Assembly: GCA_018825305.1 (NCBI GenBank)
Contig: JAHJEO010000025.1
Span: forward strand, 1 to 64,000
Length of the DNA stretch: 64,000 nucleotides
Direction: 5' to 3'
DNA from: Gammaproteobacteria bacterium
Lineage (GTDB): Bacteria > Pseudomonadota > Gammaproteobacteria > Burkholderiales > Rhodocyclaceae
Shown here: one piece after another, positions 33,990-43,519 of the stretch
How positions within the stretch are numbered: the stretch's first letter is position 1
How the letters are laid out: the number at the start of each line of letters is the position of its first letter
Position numbers and translations under genes: made by a program
Notes under the pieces: generated by a model
What the model saw: the letters and a program-made list of their open reading frames with translations, nothing else
What the model was told of the DNA's origin: nothing
Databases searched by the model: none

Positions 33990-35912
33990 CTATTGTGGCT
34001 GCTGATCGGCCCGCGTCTTGCGGTAGTGCAGCGGGCCGCCGGTGAATGGGGCGAAGCCCGTGCCGAAGATTACGCCGGCGTCGGCGAGATCGCCATCGGC
34101 GACGATGCCGGCATCGACCAGGGCCTGTGCGCGGTCGATCAGGGGCGTCACCAGTCGCTGCGCCAGTCCGTCGGGGATGCTGCCAGCCGCCGCCTTCACG
34201 GTGCGTCCGTCCTGGTAGGCGTAGAAGCCGCGCCCGCTCTTGCGGCCCAGCTCCTTGCGTTCCACCCGTTCGGCCAGACAGCGCGGCGGCTCGGTCGCGC
34301 CGGCCAGTTGCCGCCCGGCGGCGAGCGCGATGTCGAGGCCGACGGTGTCGGCCAGTTCGATCGGCCCCATCGGCATGCCGAAGGCCTCCATCGCCGCGTC
34401 GATGGTTGCCGGCGCAATGCCTTCGTCCACGCAGCGCATGGCTTCCAGCAGGTAGGGCGCCAGCACGGCGTTGACCAGGAAACCGGGCGCACTTCTCACC
34501 GGCAGCGGCAGCTTGTCGATGGTGCGGACGAAGGCGTGCGTGCGGGCCAGCATGGCCGGGTCGGCACCATCGGGTTCGACCACTTCCACCAGCGGCATCT
34601 TCGCCACCGGGTTGAAGAAATGGATGCCGACCAGCCGGCCCGGACTGGCCAGCGCCGTCGCCAGGTCTTCCAGCCGCAGGCTGGAGGTGTTGGTGGCGAG
34701 GACGGCCTCGGGGCGCATGCGTTGTTCGAGAGCCGCGAGGAGGCCGCGCTTGGCTTCCAGGTCCTCGAAGATGGCCTCGATGACGACATCGGCATGGGCG
34801 GCGCCGTGCCCTTCGGGGTCGGGAATCAGGCGGTCGAAAGCGGCACGCCGTGCCAGCGGGTCGCGGATGCGGCGCTCGAACAGCGGCGCGGCACGGCCGA
34901 TGGCGGCTGCGACGCGTTCCAGCGACTGGTCCTGCAGTGTCACCGTGAGTCCGCGCAGGGCGCACCAGGCGGCGATGTCGCCGCCCATGATGCCGGCGCC
35001 GACTACGTGCACCCGCCGTGCCGCCAGCGCCGACTTTTTGCCGAAGGCCTTGAGCCGCTCCTGCAGGAAAAATATCCGCACCAGGTTGCGGGCGGTGGGC
35101 GAGCGGACGATGCGGTCGAGCACATCGGGCGCCGCCAGCGCATTGCCCCCATGCTTGTGCCAGAGGTCGATGATGGCGTAGGGCGCCGGATAGTGCTCGG
35201 GCCGCGCCTTGGCCGCCACCTGCTTGCGGGCCTGGGCGGCGACCACGAAGCGGAGCGGGCCGTTGAGCAGGCGCTCCAGCAGCGGCTGGCGGCGGGCCGG
35301 CCGGCCCGACAGGACCAGGCCGCGGGCGGCGGCGTCCATCACGCGCGGCGGCACGCAATCGTCCGCCAGACCAAGGCGCTTGGCCTTGCGGGCGTCCATG
35401 GTGCGACCGCTGAGCATCATGTCGAGGGCGGCTGGCGCGGCGATGCGCTCGGGCAGCCGCTTCATGCCGCCCCAGCCGGGGACGATGCCCAGCATCACCT
35501 CGGGCAGGCCGAGCTTGGTGCCCGGCTCGTCCACCACGATGCGGTAGCGGCAGGCCAGGGAAAGTTCGAGGCCGCCGCCGAGGCAGTGACCGCGGATCAG
35601 CGCCAGGGTCGGATAGGCGACGCCGGCCAGCCGGTTGAACAGATCCCAGCCGCGAGCCACCAGCGCGCGCGTGCCCTCGGCGGAATCCAGGCTCGAGAAC
35701 TCCTCAATGTCGGCGCCGGCGATGAAGCCTGCCGCCTTGCCGGAGCGGAACACCAGACCCTTGGGCGGTTCCTGCTCCAGATGGTCGAGCAGTTGCGCCA
35801 GTTCGTCGGTGACTGCGGACGACAGCGTGTTGGCGGCGGCGTCGGCCTTGTCCAGCGTTGCCCAGGCGAGGCCATCGGCGTCGCGGTCGAGCTTCCAGTG
35901 CTTGAGTTTCAT
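33990..35912 (-). CDS. Enoyl-CoA hydratase / 3-hydroxyacyl-CoA dehydrogenase bifunctional protein (FadJ/FadB-like)
   Basis: FIAGADIEEF..., HCLGGGLELSLACRYRI, VHVVGAGIMGGDIAAWCALRGLTVTLQD, GIHFFNPVAKMPLVEVV. Confidence 0.9.
   Translation of the reverse strand: MKLKHWKLDRDADGLAWATLDKADAAANTLSSAVTDELAQLLDHLEQEPPKGLVFRSGKAAGFIAGADIEEFSSLDSAEGTRALVARGWDLFNRLAGVAYPTLALIRGHCLGGGLELSLACRYRIVVDEPGTKLGLPEVMLGIVPGWGGMKRLPERIAAPAALDMMLSGRTMDARKAKRLGLADDCVPPRVMDAAARGLVLSGRPARRQPLLERLLNGPLRFVVAAQARKQVAAKARPEHYPAPYAIIDLWHKHGGNALAAPDVLDRIVRSPTARNLVRIFFLQERLKAFGKKSALAARRVHVVGAGIMGGDIAAWCALRGLTVTLQDQSLERVAAAIGRAAPLFERRIRDPLARRAAFDRLIPDPEGHGAAHADVVIEAIFEDLEAKRGLLAALEQRMRPEAVLATNTSSLRLEDLATALASPGRLVGIHFFNPVAKMPLVEVVEPDGADPAMLARTHAFVRTIDKLPLPVRSAPGFLVNAVLAPYLLEAMRCVDEGIAPATIDAAMEAFGMPMGPIELADTVGLDIALAAGRQLAGATEPPRCLAERVERKELGRKSGRGFYAYQDGRTVKAAAGSIPDGLAQRLVTPLIDRAQALVDAGIVADGDLADAGVIFGTGFAPFTGGPLHYRKTRADQQPQ
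35016..35039 (+). repeat. Dispersed 24-bp repeat copy 4
   Basis: CCGTGCCGCCAGCGCCGACTTTTT, identical to copy 7. Confidence 0.85.
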
Positions 35913-37201
35913 ATGCGTTCCACCAGCATGGCGCCGCCCAGCCCGCCACCGATGCAGATGGCGGCCATGCCGCGTCCGCCGGATTTCAGCCGGTGCAGCA
36001 GGTGCAGGACGATGCGGGCGCCCGAGGCGCCGACGGGATGGCCGACGGCGATGGCACCACCGTCGGTGTTGAGTTTTTCCTGGTCGAGCGACCCGAGCGG
36101 GCCATCCAGCCCAAGGTTGTCGCGGCAGTAATCCGCATCCTCCCAGGCCGCCAGGCAGGCCATCACCTGGGCGGCGAAAGCCTCGTTGATTTCCCATGCG
36201 TCGAGGTCGTTGAGGCCGATGTCGTGGCGTTGCAATATCGGCGTCGCGGCGTGAACCGGGCCGAGGCCCATGCGGGCCGGGTCGAGGCCGGCCCAGTGGC
36301 TGTCGACCAGCCGGCCGAGCGGCTGGAGCCCCCATTTCTCGACGGCTTGCTCCGAGGCCAGCAGCAGCAGCGCGGCACCGTCGGTGACCTGGGAACTGTT
36401 GCCGGCGGTAATGCGGCCGTAGGGCTTGTCGAATACCGGCCTCAGGGTTCCGAGTTTCTCCGGAGTCGAGTCGGCGCGCACGCCGTCGTCATCGGGATGG
36501 ACGCGGCCGGAGTTTTCGACCAGCGGCGAGATCTCGCCGAAGGCGCCGGCCGCGCGCGCCGCGAGGGTGCGGTGGTGGCTGCGTGCGGCGTGGGCGTCCA
36601 TCTCGGCGCGGCTGATGCCGAACTGCCAGGCCAGGTTCTCGGCGGTCTGGCCCATGTTGAGGCCGACCACCGGATCGGTCAGCCCCTTGAGCAGGCCGAT
36701 GACGGGCGCCAGCAGGCCGGGGCGGAAGCGCTTCAGTGCGGCCAGTTTCTGCCCCGCCGCTCTGGCGCCGTACCAGCCCGACAGCCAGCGCACCATGGCG
36801 TCGGAGAACAGCAGCGGCGCGCGCGACAGGGCGTCGGTGCCGCCGGCCAGCACCAGGTCGGCCTGGCCGGCGCGGATGTTGCTGGCGGCCGAATCGATGG
36901 CCTGCATGCCGGAAGCGCAGTTGCGCATTACCGTCCAGCCCGGAACCTTGTGGCCGCAGCCAAGACGCAGGGCCAGCACGCGGCCGATGTTCACTTCGTC
37001 TGGCGAGGGCGCGGCGCAACCGAGGATGACTTCGTCAAGGTCGGTCGGGGCGAAGGGCTGGCGCAATAGCAGGGCGCGTCCGGCCTGCACCGCAAGGTCG
37101 GAGGCGCTGAAGGGTCCGGGCGCGTTCCGGGCCTTGAGGAAGGGCGTGCGTGCGCCGTCGACGAGATAGACCGGCGCACCCGAAAAAGTCGGCGCCGGCA
37201 T
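35909..37201 (-). CDS. Acetyl-CoA C-acetyltransferase (FadI-like thiolase)
   Basis: VMRNCASGMQAIDSAASNI, GGAIAVGHPVGASGARIV, CIGGGLGGAMLVE; ATG at 37201 (GTG alternative at 37204). Confidence 0.9.
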   Translation of the reverse strand: MPAPTFSGAPVYLVDGARTPFLKARNAPGPFSASDLAVQAGRALLLRQPFAPTDLDEVILGCAAPSPDEVNIGRVLALRLGCGHKVPGWTVMRNCASGMQAIDSAASNIRAGQADLVLAGGTDALSRAPLLFSDAMVRWLSGWYGARAAGQKLAALKRFRPGLLAPVIGLLKGLTDPVVGLNMGQTAENLAWQFGISRAEMDAHAARSHHRTLAARAAGAFGEISPLVENSGRVHPDDDGVRADSTPEKLGTLRPVFDKPYGRITAGNSSQVTDGAALLLLASEQAVEKWGLQPLGRLVDSHWAGLDPARMGLGPVHAATPILQRHDIGLNDLDAWEINEAFAAQVMACLAAWEDADYCRDNLGLDGPLGSLDQEKLNTDGGAIAVGHPVGASGARIVLHLLHRLKSGGRGMAAICIGGGLGGAMLVERI

Positions 37202-37206
37202 CACGC
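37183..37206 (-). repeat. Dispersed 24-bp repeat copy 5 (fadE/fadI junction)
   Basis: AAAAAGTCGGCGCCGGCATCACGC; 4 mismatches to consensus. Confidence 0.6.
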
Positions 37207-39543
37207 CGCCCGCCTTTCGGTCGCCGGTTTGGCGGCGCTGGCAACGCCGAAGTCGAAGGCGAAATCATCGACGCGGATCACCTTGTCGCGCAGCGCGTTG
37301 CGCCGGCGCAGGATCTCGTACTCGGCGGCAGTGACGACGCCGGCCTCGAATGCCGCCTGCGCCATGTCGCGGACGTTGGCCAGCGGATTGCCCTCGAAGC
37401 CTCCGGCCTTCTGGGCCGAGCGGATGCGCGCCTCGATCGGCTCGGCCTCGATGGCGGCGGCCAGGGCCAGTTCGATTGCGCCGATCGGCTCGTCGGCCGT
37501 GGCCGGCACGTAGCAGTCGGCGCTCAGGCGGTCGCGGCTGGGGCCGGGCTGGATCAGCAGCTTGGCGACCTGATGGCCCACTTCGTCCGAAGGCACCACG
37601 TAGGGATGACCGAAGGGGAAAATGATGCGGTTCAGGCACCAGGCGACGAAGCGGCTGGGGTAGTTGGCGATAACGCCGTCGAAGGCCTCTTGTGCCTTGT
37701 ACATGGCGTCCCAGACCGCCCAGTGCATCAGCGGCGCATCGGCCTGCTGCCGGCCGTCGGACTCGAAGCGCTTGAGCGTGGCGGAAATCAGGTACATCTG
37801 GGACAGGATGTCGCCCAGCCGCGCCGAGAGCTTTTCGCGGCGCTTCAGCCCGCCGCCCAGCACCATCATCGAGACGTCGGCGAGGAAGGCGAAGGCGGCC
37901 GAGAAGCGCGTCAGCTGCTGGTAGTAGCGGCGCGATTCCTCGGCGACATTGGCGATCGGCACGCTGCGGGAGCCGGTGAGTCCATGCCAGAAGGTGCGTA
38001 CGCCGTTCTTCGCGGTATGGGCGATGTGAGCGAACAGTGCCCGGTCGAAGTCGGCAAGGCCGGCTGCTGCGTCCGGATTCTGCGCCGCCTTCATCTCCGC
38101 CAGCACGTAGGGATGACAACGCACGGCGCCCTGGCCGAAGATGATCAGGCTGCGGGTCAGGATGTTGGCGCCTTCGACGGTGATTGCGATAGGTACCTGC
38201 TGGTAGGCGCGGCCGAGGAAGTTGTCGGGGCCGAGGCAGATGCCCTTGCCGCCGATAATGTCCATGCCGTCGTTGACTACCTGGCGCGCGCGCTCGGTGA
38301 CGTGGTACTTGACGATGGCGGAAGTGACCGAGGGCTTCTCGCCGAGGTCGACTGCGCCGGCGGTGAGGGTGCGGGCGGCGTCCATCAGGTAGGTGTAGGC
38401 GCCGATGCGGGTTAGCGCCTCCTCGATGCCTTCGAAGCGGCCGATGGCCATGCCGAACTGGTTGCGTACCCGGGCGTAGGCGCCAACAGCCCGCGCCGTC
38501 ATCTTGGCCATGCCGGTGTTGGAGGCGGGCAGCGAGATCGAGCGGCCCGCCGCCAGGCATTCCATCAGCATGCGCCAGCCCTGGCCGGCCATGGCGGCGC
38601 CGCCGATGATGAAGTCGAGCGGCATGAAAACGTCGTGCCCGCGAGTCGGGCCGGTGAGGAAGACGGCATTCAGCGGCAGGTGGCGGCGGCCGGTGTCGAC
38701 GCCGGGATGGTCGTAGGGAACCAGCGCGCAGGTGATGCCGATGTCCTTGCGTGCGCCGAGCAGGCCGTCGGGGTCGTAGAGGCGGAAGGCCAGCCCCAGC
38801 AGGGTGCAGGCCGGCGCCAGGGTGATGTAGCGTTTGTCCCAGGTGACCCGCATGCCGACGACTTCGCGGCCCTGCCACTGGCCCTTGCAGACGATGCCGG
38901 AGTCGGGAATCGAGGCGGCGTCGGAACCGGCCCACGGACTGGTGAGCGCGAAGGCCGGGACTTCCAGGCCCTTGGCCAGTCGCGGCAGGTAATGGTTCTT
39001 CTGTTCCTCGGTGCCGTAGTGCAGCAGCAGTTCCGCCGGGCCGAGCGAGTTGGGCACCATCACCGACACCGCCAGGGCCGACGAGCGGGTGGAAAGCTTG
39101 GTGACCACCTGCGAATGGGCGTAGGCCGAGAATTCGAGGCCGCCGTAGCGCTTCGGAATGATCATGCCGAGGAAGCCCTTGTCCTTGAGGTGGCGCCAGG
39201 CTTCGGCGGGCAGGTCGTAGAGTTCGTGCGAAACCTTCCAGTCATCCACCAGGCGGCAGGCTTCGGCGACTTCATTGTCGAGGAAGGATTGTTCCTCGGT
39301 CGTCAGCGTCGGCGTCGGGTAACGCAGCAGTTTCTGCCAGTCGGGATCGCCGCTGAAGAGTTCGCCTTCCCACCAGACACTGCCAGCCTCCAGCGCTTCG
39401 CGTTCGGTATCTGACATTTGCGGCAGGATGCGCTTGTAGGTCGCGAACAGGCCTCGGGTCAGCAGGGGGCGGCGAAAACTCGGCACCAGCAGCACGGCGG
39501 CTACGGCCAGCGCGACGGCAAGGAGGAAGGTAAGAGCGTTCAT
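37201..39543 (-). CDS. fadE: Acyl-CoA dehydrogenase (FadE-like)
   Basis: 780 aa; FALTSPWAGSDAASIPDSGIVCKG, QFGMAIGRFEGIEEALTRIGAYTYLMDAART, IIGGKGICLGPDNFLGRAYQQVPI. Confidence 0.9.
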   Translation of the reverse strand: MNALTFLLAVALAVAAVLLVPSFRRPLLTRGLFATYKRILPQMSDTEREALEAGSVWWEGELFSGDPDWQKLLRYPTPTLTTEEQSFLDNEVAEACRLVDDWKVSHELYDLPAEAWRHLKDKGFLGMIIPKRYGGLEFSAYAHSQVVTKLSTRSSALAVSVMVPNSLGPAELLLHYGTEEQKNHYLPRLAKGLEVPAFALTSPWAGSDAASIPDSGIVCKGQWQGREVVGMRVTWDKRYITLAPACTLLGLAFRLYDPDGLLGARKDIGITCALVPYDHPGVDTGRRHLPLNAVFLTGPTRGHDVFMPLDFIIGGAAMAGQGWRMLMECLAAGRSISLPASNTGMAKMTARAVGAYARVRNQFGMAIGRFEGIEEALTRIGAYTYLMDAARTLTAGAVDLGEKPSVTSAIVKYHVTERARQVVNDGMDIIGGKGICLGPDNFLGRAYQQVPIAITVEGANILTRSLIIFGQGAVRCHPYVLAEMKAAQNPDAAAGLADFDRALFAHIAHTAKNGVRTFWHGLTGSRSVPIANVAEESRRYYQQLTRFSAAFAFLADVSMMVLGGGLKRREKLSARLGDILSQMYLISATLKRFESDGRQQADAPLMHWAVWDAMYKAQEAFDGVIANYPSRFVAWCLNRIIFPFGHPYVVPSDEVGHQVAKLLIQPGPSRDRLSADCYVPATADEPIGAIELALAAAIEAEPIEARIRSAQKAGGFEGNPLANVRDMAQAAFEAGVVTAAEYEILRRRNALRDKVIRVDDFAFDFGVASAAKPATERRAA

Positions 39544-40223
39544 GGGGTTTTTCTCCGTGAGCGTTGCTTGGGTTTGGCGGGTGGCTCCGGCAGGGGGGCA
39601 CGCAACCCACCCAACAGGAAGGACATAAGTCTTGGCAACAGGCGGTCGGTGCCGTCGTCGGCCGCTTCGGTCTGCCAGTCGGTCACCAGGCGCAACGCGT
39701 CGGTGCCGGCAATGGCGTAGGAGGTGGCGCCCAGCATGAAATGAAAACGCCAGACGATTTCCTCGCGCGGGACATCGGGCAGGGCATGAAACAGCGCCTG
39801 CTTGAAGCGTTCCAGCACGTCAGCATACTCCTGCGCCAGCACCACGCTGATGAACTCCGCCGGCTCGGTGAGGATGCGGCCGAGCAGGCGCATGAAGGTG
39901 TCGCCGCCGGGCTCGGCGCCCATGCGCAACAGGGTGCCGAAGAAGGCATCGACGATTTGGGACGGCTTGAGCGGCGCCCCGGCCGCGGCCGCCTCCAGTT
40001 CGTCCAGTACCCGCAGACGCTCCTGGTTGAGGCCGTCGAGGCGCCGCTTCAGCACCGCATGGAGCAGGGACTCCTTGTTGCCGAAATGGTAGTTGACGGC
40101 GGCAAGGTTGACGCCGGCCTCGCCGGTGATCTGGCGCATGGACGCGCCCTCGTAGCGATGCGCCATGAAGGCGTGCTCGGCGGCATCGAGGATGCGTTCG
40201 CGGGTGGCGGGCAGTTCGGGCAT
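39540..40223 (-). CDS. TetR/AcrR family transcriptional regulator
   Basis: N-terminal HTH RILDAAEHAFMAHRYEGASMRQITGEAGVNLAAVNYHFGNKESLL. Confidence 0.9.
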   Translation of the reverse strand: MPELPATRERILDAAEHAFMAHRYEGASMRQITGEAGVNLAAVNYHFGNKESLLHAVLKRRLDGLNQERLRVLDELEAAAAGAPLKPSQIVDAFFGTLLRMGAEPGGDTFMRLLGRILTEPAEFISVVLAQEYADVLERFKQALFHALPDVPREEIVWRFHFMLGATSYAIAGTDALRLVTDWQTEAADDGTDRLLPRLMSFLLGGLRAPLPEPPAKPKQRSRRKTP

Positions 40224-40255
40224 GGGGGAGGGCCGGGGTCAAACAACTGTTTTAA

Positions 40256-40267
40256 TCATACGTATGA
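40256..40267. promoter_or_regulatory. Candidate TetR-regulator operator
   Basis: Perfect palindrome TCATACGTATGA, 33 bp upstream of the tetR start; nearby AAACA-AC-TGTTT dyad at 40241-40252. Confidence 0.45.
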
Positions 40268-40375
40268 AATATCGGATTGGCAAGCATGGGCGAATCGCTT
40301 TACCATCGGACTCGGGTTGCGTTACCTGGATGTTTCTCCCGGCCCTCACGATTTCACTGAAATAATGTCGATTAC

Positions 40376-41458
40376 ATGAAAGAACTTTCCGAACGTCTCG
40401 GGCTTGCTTTCCTGGCCGAGCCCTGGCTGCCCAAGGCGCTGGCTGCCATTTTCGTCACCGTCATACTTAATTTCGTCGCCGACCGGCTGCTGCGCAAGGC
40501 CACCCGCGTGGCAGGAAAAACAGAGAATGCCTGGGACGACATCCTGTTCCATGCCGCCAGCCGGCCGCTGCCGGCGCTGATCTGGGTGGTCGGCCTTGCC
40601 TTCGCCGCAGGCATCGTGCGTCGCCACGCCGACGATCCGCTGTTCGACCTGGTGGCGCCGCTGCGTGACGTCGGCGTGGTGGCTTGCCTGGCCTGGTTCG
40701 TGTTCCGCATGATCCGTCTTGCCGGCGAGCACTACGTCGCGGTGCGGGTCCGGTCGGGCGAGGAGGTCGACAAGACCACTGTCGATGCCCTGTCGAAGCT
40801 CGGCCGTCTCACTGTGCTGATCACCGCCGCGCTGGTGATCATGCAGACGCTGGGGTTCAGCGTCTCCGGCATCCTCGCCGCGGGCGGCATCGGTGGCATT
40901 GCCATCGGCTTCGCTGCCAAGGACATCCTCGCCAATTTCTTCGGCGGCCTGACGATCTACCTCGACCGCCCCTTCTCGGTCGGTGAGTGGATCCGTTCGC
41001 CGGACAAGCAGATCGAGGGCACCGTGGAGGCGATCAGTTGGCGCCACACCCGCATTCGCGCCTTCAACAAGAATCCGATCTACGTGCCGAACGCGGTGTT
41101 CACCACAATCGTGGTCGAGAACCCGTCACGCATGAGCCACCGCCGCATCAAGGAAACGATCGGCATCCGCTACGAGGACATCGGCAAGATGTCCGCAATC
41201 ACGGCCGAGGTGAAGGCGATGCTGCAGGAGCACCCGGAAATCGACGCGACCCAGACGCTGATCGTCAATTTCAACGAATTCGCGGATTCTTCGCTGAACT
41301 TCCTGATCTACACCTTCACCAAGACCAAGGTATGGATTCATTACCATGAGGTGAAGCAGGATGTCCTGCTGAAGGTCGCCGACATCATCGCGCGCCACGG
41401 CGCGGAGATCGCCTTCCCGACGCGCACCCTGCACATCGAAGGTGCGCCGCCGGCCTGA
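40376..41458 (+). CDS. MscS-family mechanosensitive channel
   Basis: GIGGIAIGFAAKDILANFFGGLTIYLDRPFSVGEWI is the MscS pore/beta-domain signature. Confidence 0.92.
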   Translation: MKELSERLGLAFLAEPWLPKALAAIFVTVILNFVADRLLRKATRVAGKTENAWDDILFHAASRPLPALIWVVGLAFAAGIVRRHADDPLFDLVAPLRDVGVVACLAWFVFRMIRLAGEHYVAVRVRSGEEVDKTTVDALSKLGRLTVLITAALVIMQTLGFSVSGILAAGGIGGIAIGFAAKDILANFFGGLTIYLDRPFSVGEWIRSPDKQIEGTVEAISWRHTRIRAFNKNPIYVPNAVFTTIVVENPSRMSHRRIKETIGIRYEDIGKMSAITAEVKAMLQEHPEIDATQTLIVNFNEFADSSLNFLIYTFTKTKVWIHYHEVKQDVLLKVADIIARHGAEIAFPTRTLHIEGAPPA

Positions 41459-41938
41459 TCAGGGCAAAGGCGGCGGCGCGTCGTTCAGCGTGCGCAGGTA
41501 GGCGACGACGTTGGCGCGGAGCTGGTCGTCCTGAATGCCCGAGAAGTTCATCGCGCGGTCGGGAATCGCGCGCTCGGTGTCGGCCAGGTAGTAGTCGAGC
41601 GTGGCATAGCTCCATGTCGTTGCCGCCTGTTTCATTGCCGCCGAATACACGAAGCCCGGTGCCGTGGCGGCCTTGCGCCCCATGATGTTCCACAGATGCG
41701 GTCCCTTGCCGTGGCCGCCTTCCTTGGCGCCATCGTGACATTGGGAACACTTGCGTTCGAAGTATCTGGCGCCGGCGTCGAGATCAGCCTGCGCCAGGCG
41801 CGACTTCAACTCGGGCGTCAGTAGCGGTGTGTGGCTTGTCAGCGGACCGCCACCAGTGCCAGCCGCCCCGGCCCACGCGGCAACGGCCAGCGACATGCCA
41901 AGAATCAGGCCAATTCGGCGGAACACTTGTGGTCCCAT
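41459..41938 (-). CDS. Class I cytochrome c
   Basis: Signal peptide, CSQCH heme motif, HGKGPHLWNIMGRKAATAPGFVYSAAM, Met ligand region AMNFSGI. Confidence 0.88.
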   Translation of the reverse strand: MGPQVFRRIGLILGMSLAVAAWAGAAGTGGGPLTSHTPLLTPELKSRLAQADLDAGARYFERKCSQCHDGAKEGGHGKGPHLWNIMGRKAATAPGFVYSAAMKQAATTWSYATLDYYLADTERAIPDRAMNFSGIQDDQLRANVVAYLRTLNDAPPPLP

Positions 41939-41973
41939 GATGTCATCCTTTCTTTCCGGGAGGATTTGAGTCC

Positions 41974-42768
41974 ATGAATAGCACGAGCCGTACCCTGTTG
42001 GCAACCGCGCTGATCGCCACGCTGCTGGTGGCCCTATACCTGTGGTGGTGGCAGCCTGCCGAACCGATAGTCGCGGCCGAACCCGTAGCACAAGCCGCTA
42101 CCGTGTCGGACAAGCCGCCAATGCCGGCGGCGGCGGCGATCAGTCACGCTCTCGATCCGGAGCCGGCGGCAGAGCCGCTGCCATATCTCGATGGCAGCGA
42201 TTTGCCGTTGGGGGAGGCGTTGTCGGCGGTCGTCGGCGCCAAGCCATGGAAGGCGCTCTTTAATCCCGAGCGCGTCATCCGACGCATCGTCGCCACCGTC
42301 GACAATCTGCCGCGCCAGCAGGCGCCCGTCAAGATGTGGCCAGTACGCCCGACGGGGGCATGGTTCGAAACGGCTGCCAGTGGCGATGTCCTGACTGTCA
42401 GTCCCTCGAACAGCCGTCGTTACGCAGCCTATGTCGGGCTGGTGCAAACAGTGGAAGTCGTGAAACTGGTGGCCATCTACCGACACTTCTATCCGCTGTT
42501 CCAGCAGGCTTACGTCGACCTGGGGTACCCGAAAGGCTATTTCAATGATCGCCTTGTTGTCGCCATCGACGACTTGCTGGCGGCACCCGAACTTGTCGAA
42601 TCGCCACAACTGGTGCAGCGCAAGGTTCTGTACGAGTATGCGGATACCGACCTCGAAGGGCGTTCGGCCGGCCAGAAAATCATGCTGCGCATCGGCAGCG
42701 GCAATGCGCGAATCGTCAAGGCCAGGCTGCGTGAATTTCGCAGCGCGGTAGCAACGTCACCGAAGTGA
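41974..42768 (+). CDS. DUF3014 domain-containing protein
   Basis: N-terminal TM, then LGEALSAVVGAKPWKALFNPERVIRRIVATVDNLPRQ...YAAYVGLVQTVEVVKLVAIYRHFYPLFQQAYVDLGYP. Confidence 0.8.
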   Translation: MNSTSRTLLATALIATLLVALYLWWWQPAEPIVAAEPVAQAATVSDKPPMPAAAAISHALDPEPAAEPLPYLDGSDLPLGEALSAVVGAKPWKALFNPERVIRRIVATVDNLPRQQAPVKMWPVRPTGAWFETAASGDVLTVSPSNSRRYAAYVGLVQTVEVVKLVAIYRHFYPLFQQAYVDLGYPKGYFNDRLVVAIDDLLAAPELVESPQLVQRKVLYEYADTDLEGRSAGQKIMLRIGSGNARIVKARLREFRSAVATSPK

Positions 42769-42817
42769 CGGATTGTCGCTGCGCCGGACGGGAGCCCGGC
42801 GAACGTCGTTATTGGCC

Positions 42818-43081
42818 TTAGGCCGGCGCGCCGGGCTTGCGGCCCGGAGTTCGCGGCGGAATGTATCCTGCCACGCGACACAGCGCACCCTCGATCCGCG
42901 AAGTGCCCTCGAAGCGAACGACGCTGCACTGGGATATCTCGCCCCGTGCCGAAAGGTCGGACAGGGACGCGCGTACTTTGGGCAGCGGGATCCCGGTGGC
43001 GGCGGCAATCTCCGAATCGAGACGCTGGCCATGCTTCTTTAGGTATTGGAGTATTGACGTGGTATGCATCTCTAATGCCAT
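42818..43081 (-). CDS. Small winged-helix-like protein
   Basis: MALEMHTTSILQYLKKHGQRLDSEIAAATGIPLPKVRASLSDLSARGEISQCSVVRFEG resembles a wHTH. Confidence 0.55.
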   Translation of the reverse strand: MALEMHTTSILQYLKKHGQRLDSEIAAATGIPLPKVRASLSDLSARGEISQCSVVRFEGTSRIEGALCRVAGYIPPRTPGRKPGAPA

Positions 43082-43160
43082 GGCGAAGATAGGAAAGCGG
43101 ACTGGTGCGATGTGACCGGGGAACCGGACTTGTTCGATCCGGCAGCGATACTGCAAAGAC

Positions 43161-43196
43161 ACAAGGGCTTACAAGCGATTACCTGTAAGCCCTTGT
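43161..43196 (-). terminator. Terminator downstream of tRNA-fMet
   Basis: Perfect 13-bp stem ACAAGGGCTTACA/TGTAAGCCCTTGT with 10-nt loop. Confidence 0.75.
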
Positions 43197-43202
43197 TATT
43201 GT

Positions 43203-43279
43203 TGGTTGCGGGGGCAAGATTTGAACTTGCGACCTTCGGGTTATGAGCCCGACGAGCTGCCAGACTGCTCCACCCCGCG
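43203..43279 (-). tRNA. tRNA-fMet (CAT), initiator
   Basis: Cloverleaf CGCGGGGTGGAGCAG...TCGGGCTCATAACCCGA...CCCCGCAACCA; C1:A72 mismatch and GGG/CCC anticodon stem mark initiator tRNA; CCA encoded. Confidence 0.95.
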
Positions 43280-43376
43280 TCAGAGAGGGGCGAATTCTAG
43301 AGCAAGAGACCGGCTGGGTCAATAGATAATACAAAAAATTGGAATTTGCGGCGGATGGTCGCGTTAAGTGACGGGA

Positions 43377-43452
43377 TGGTGCCGGCACCCGGATTCGAAC
43401 TGGGGACCTACCGCTTACAAGGCGGTTGCTCTACCAACTGAGCTATGCCGGC
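43377..43452 (-). tRNA. tRNA-Thr (TGT)
   Basis: GCCGGCATAGCTCAGTTGGTAGAGC...ACCGC-CTTGTAA-GCGGT...GGTTCGAATCC-type T arm, CCA encoded. Confidence 0.95.
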
Positions 43453-43519
43453 ACTGTGTCACAAGCGACGCGAAGTATATCGGATGATGCTGCCGCGTCG
43501 TTTTAGAATCGTCGCTCCC

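Noticed and set aside
41939-41973. 35-bp divergent gap between cytochrome c and DUF3014 genes as a special regulatory region
   Set aside because: Too short to contain promoters for both; only ribosome-binding sites are visible, nothing further can be supported.
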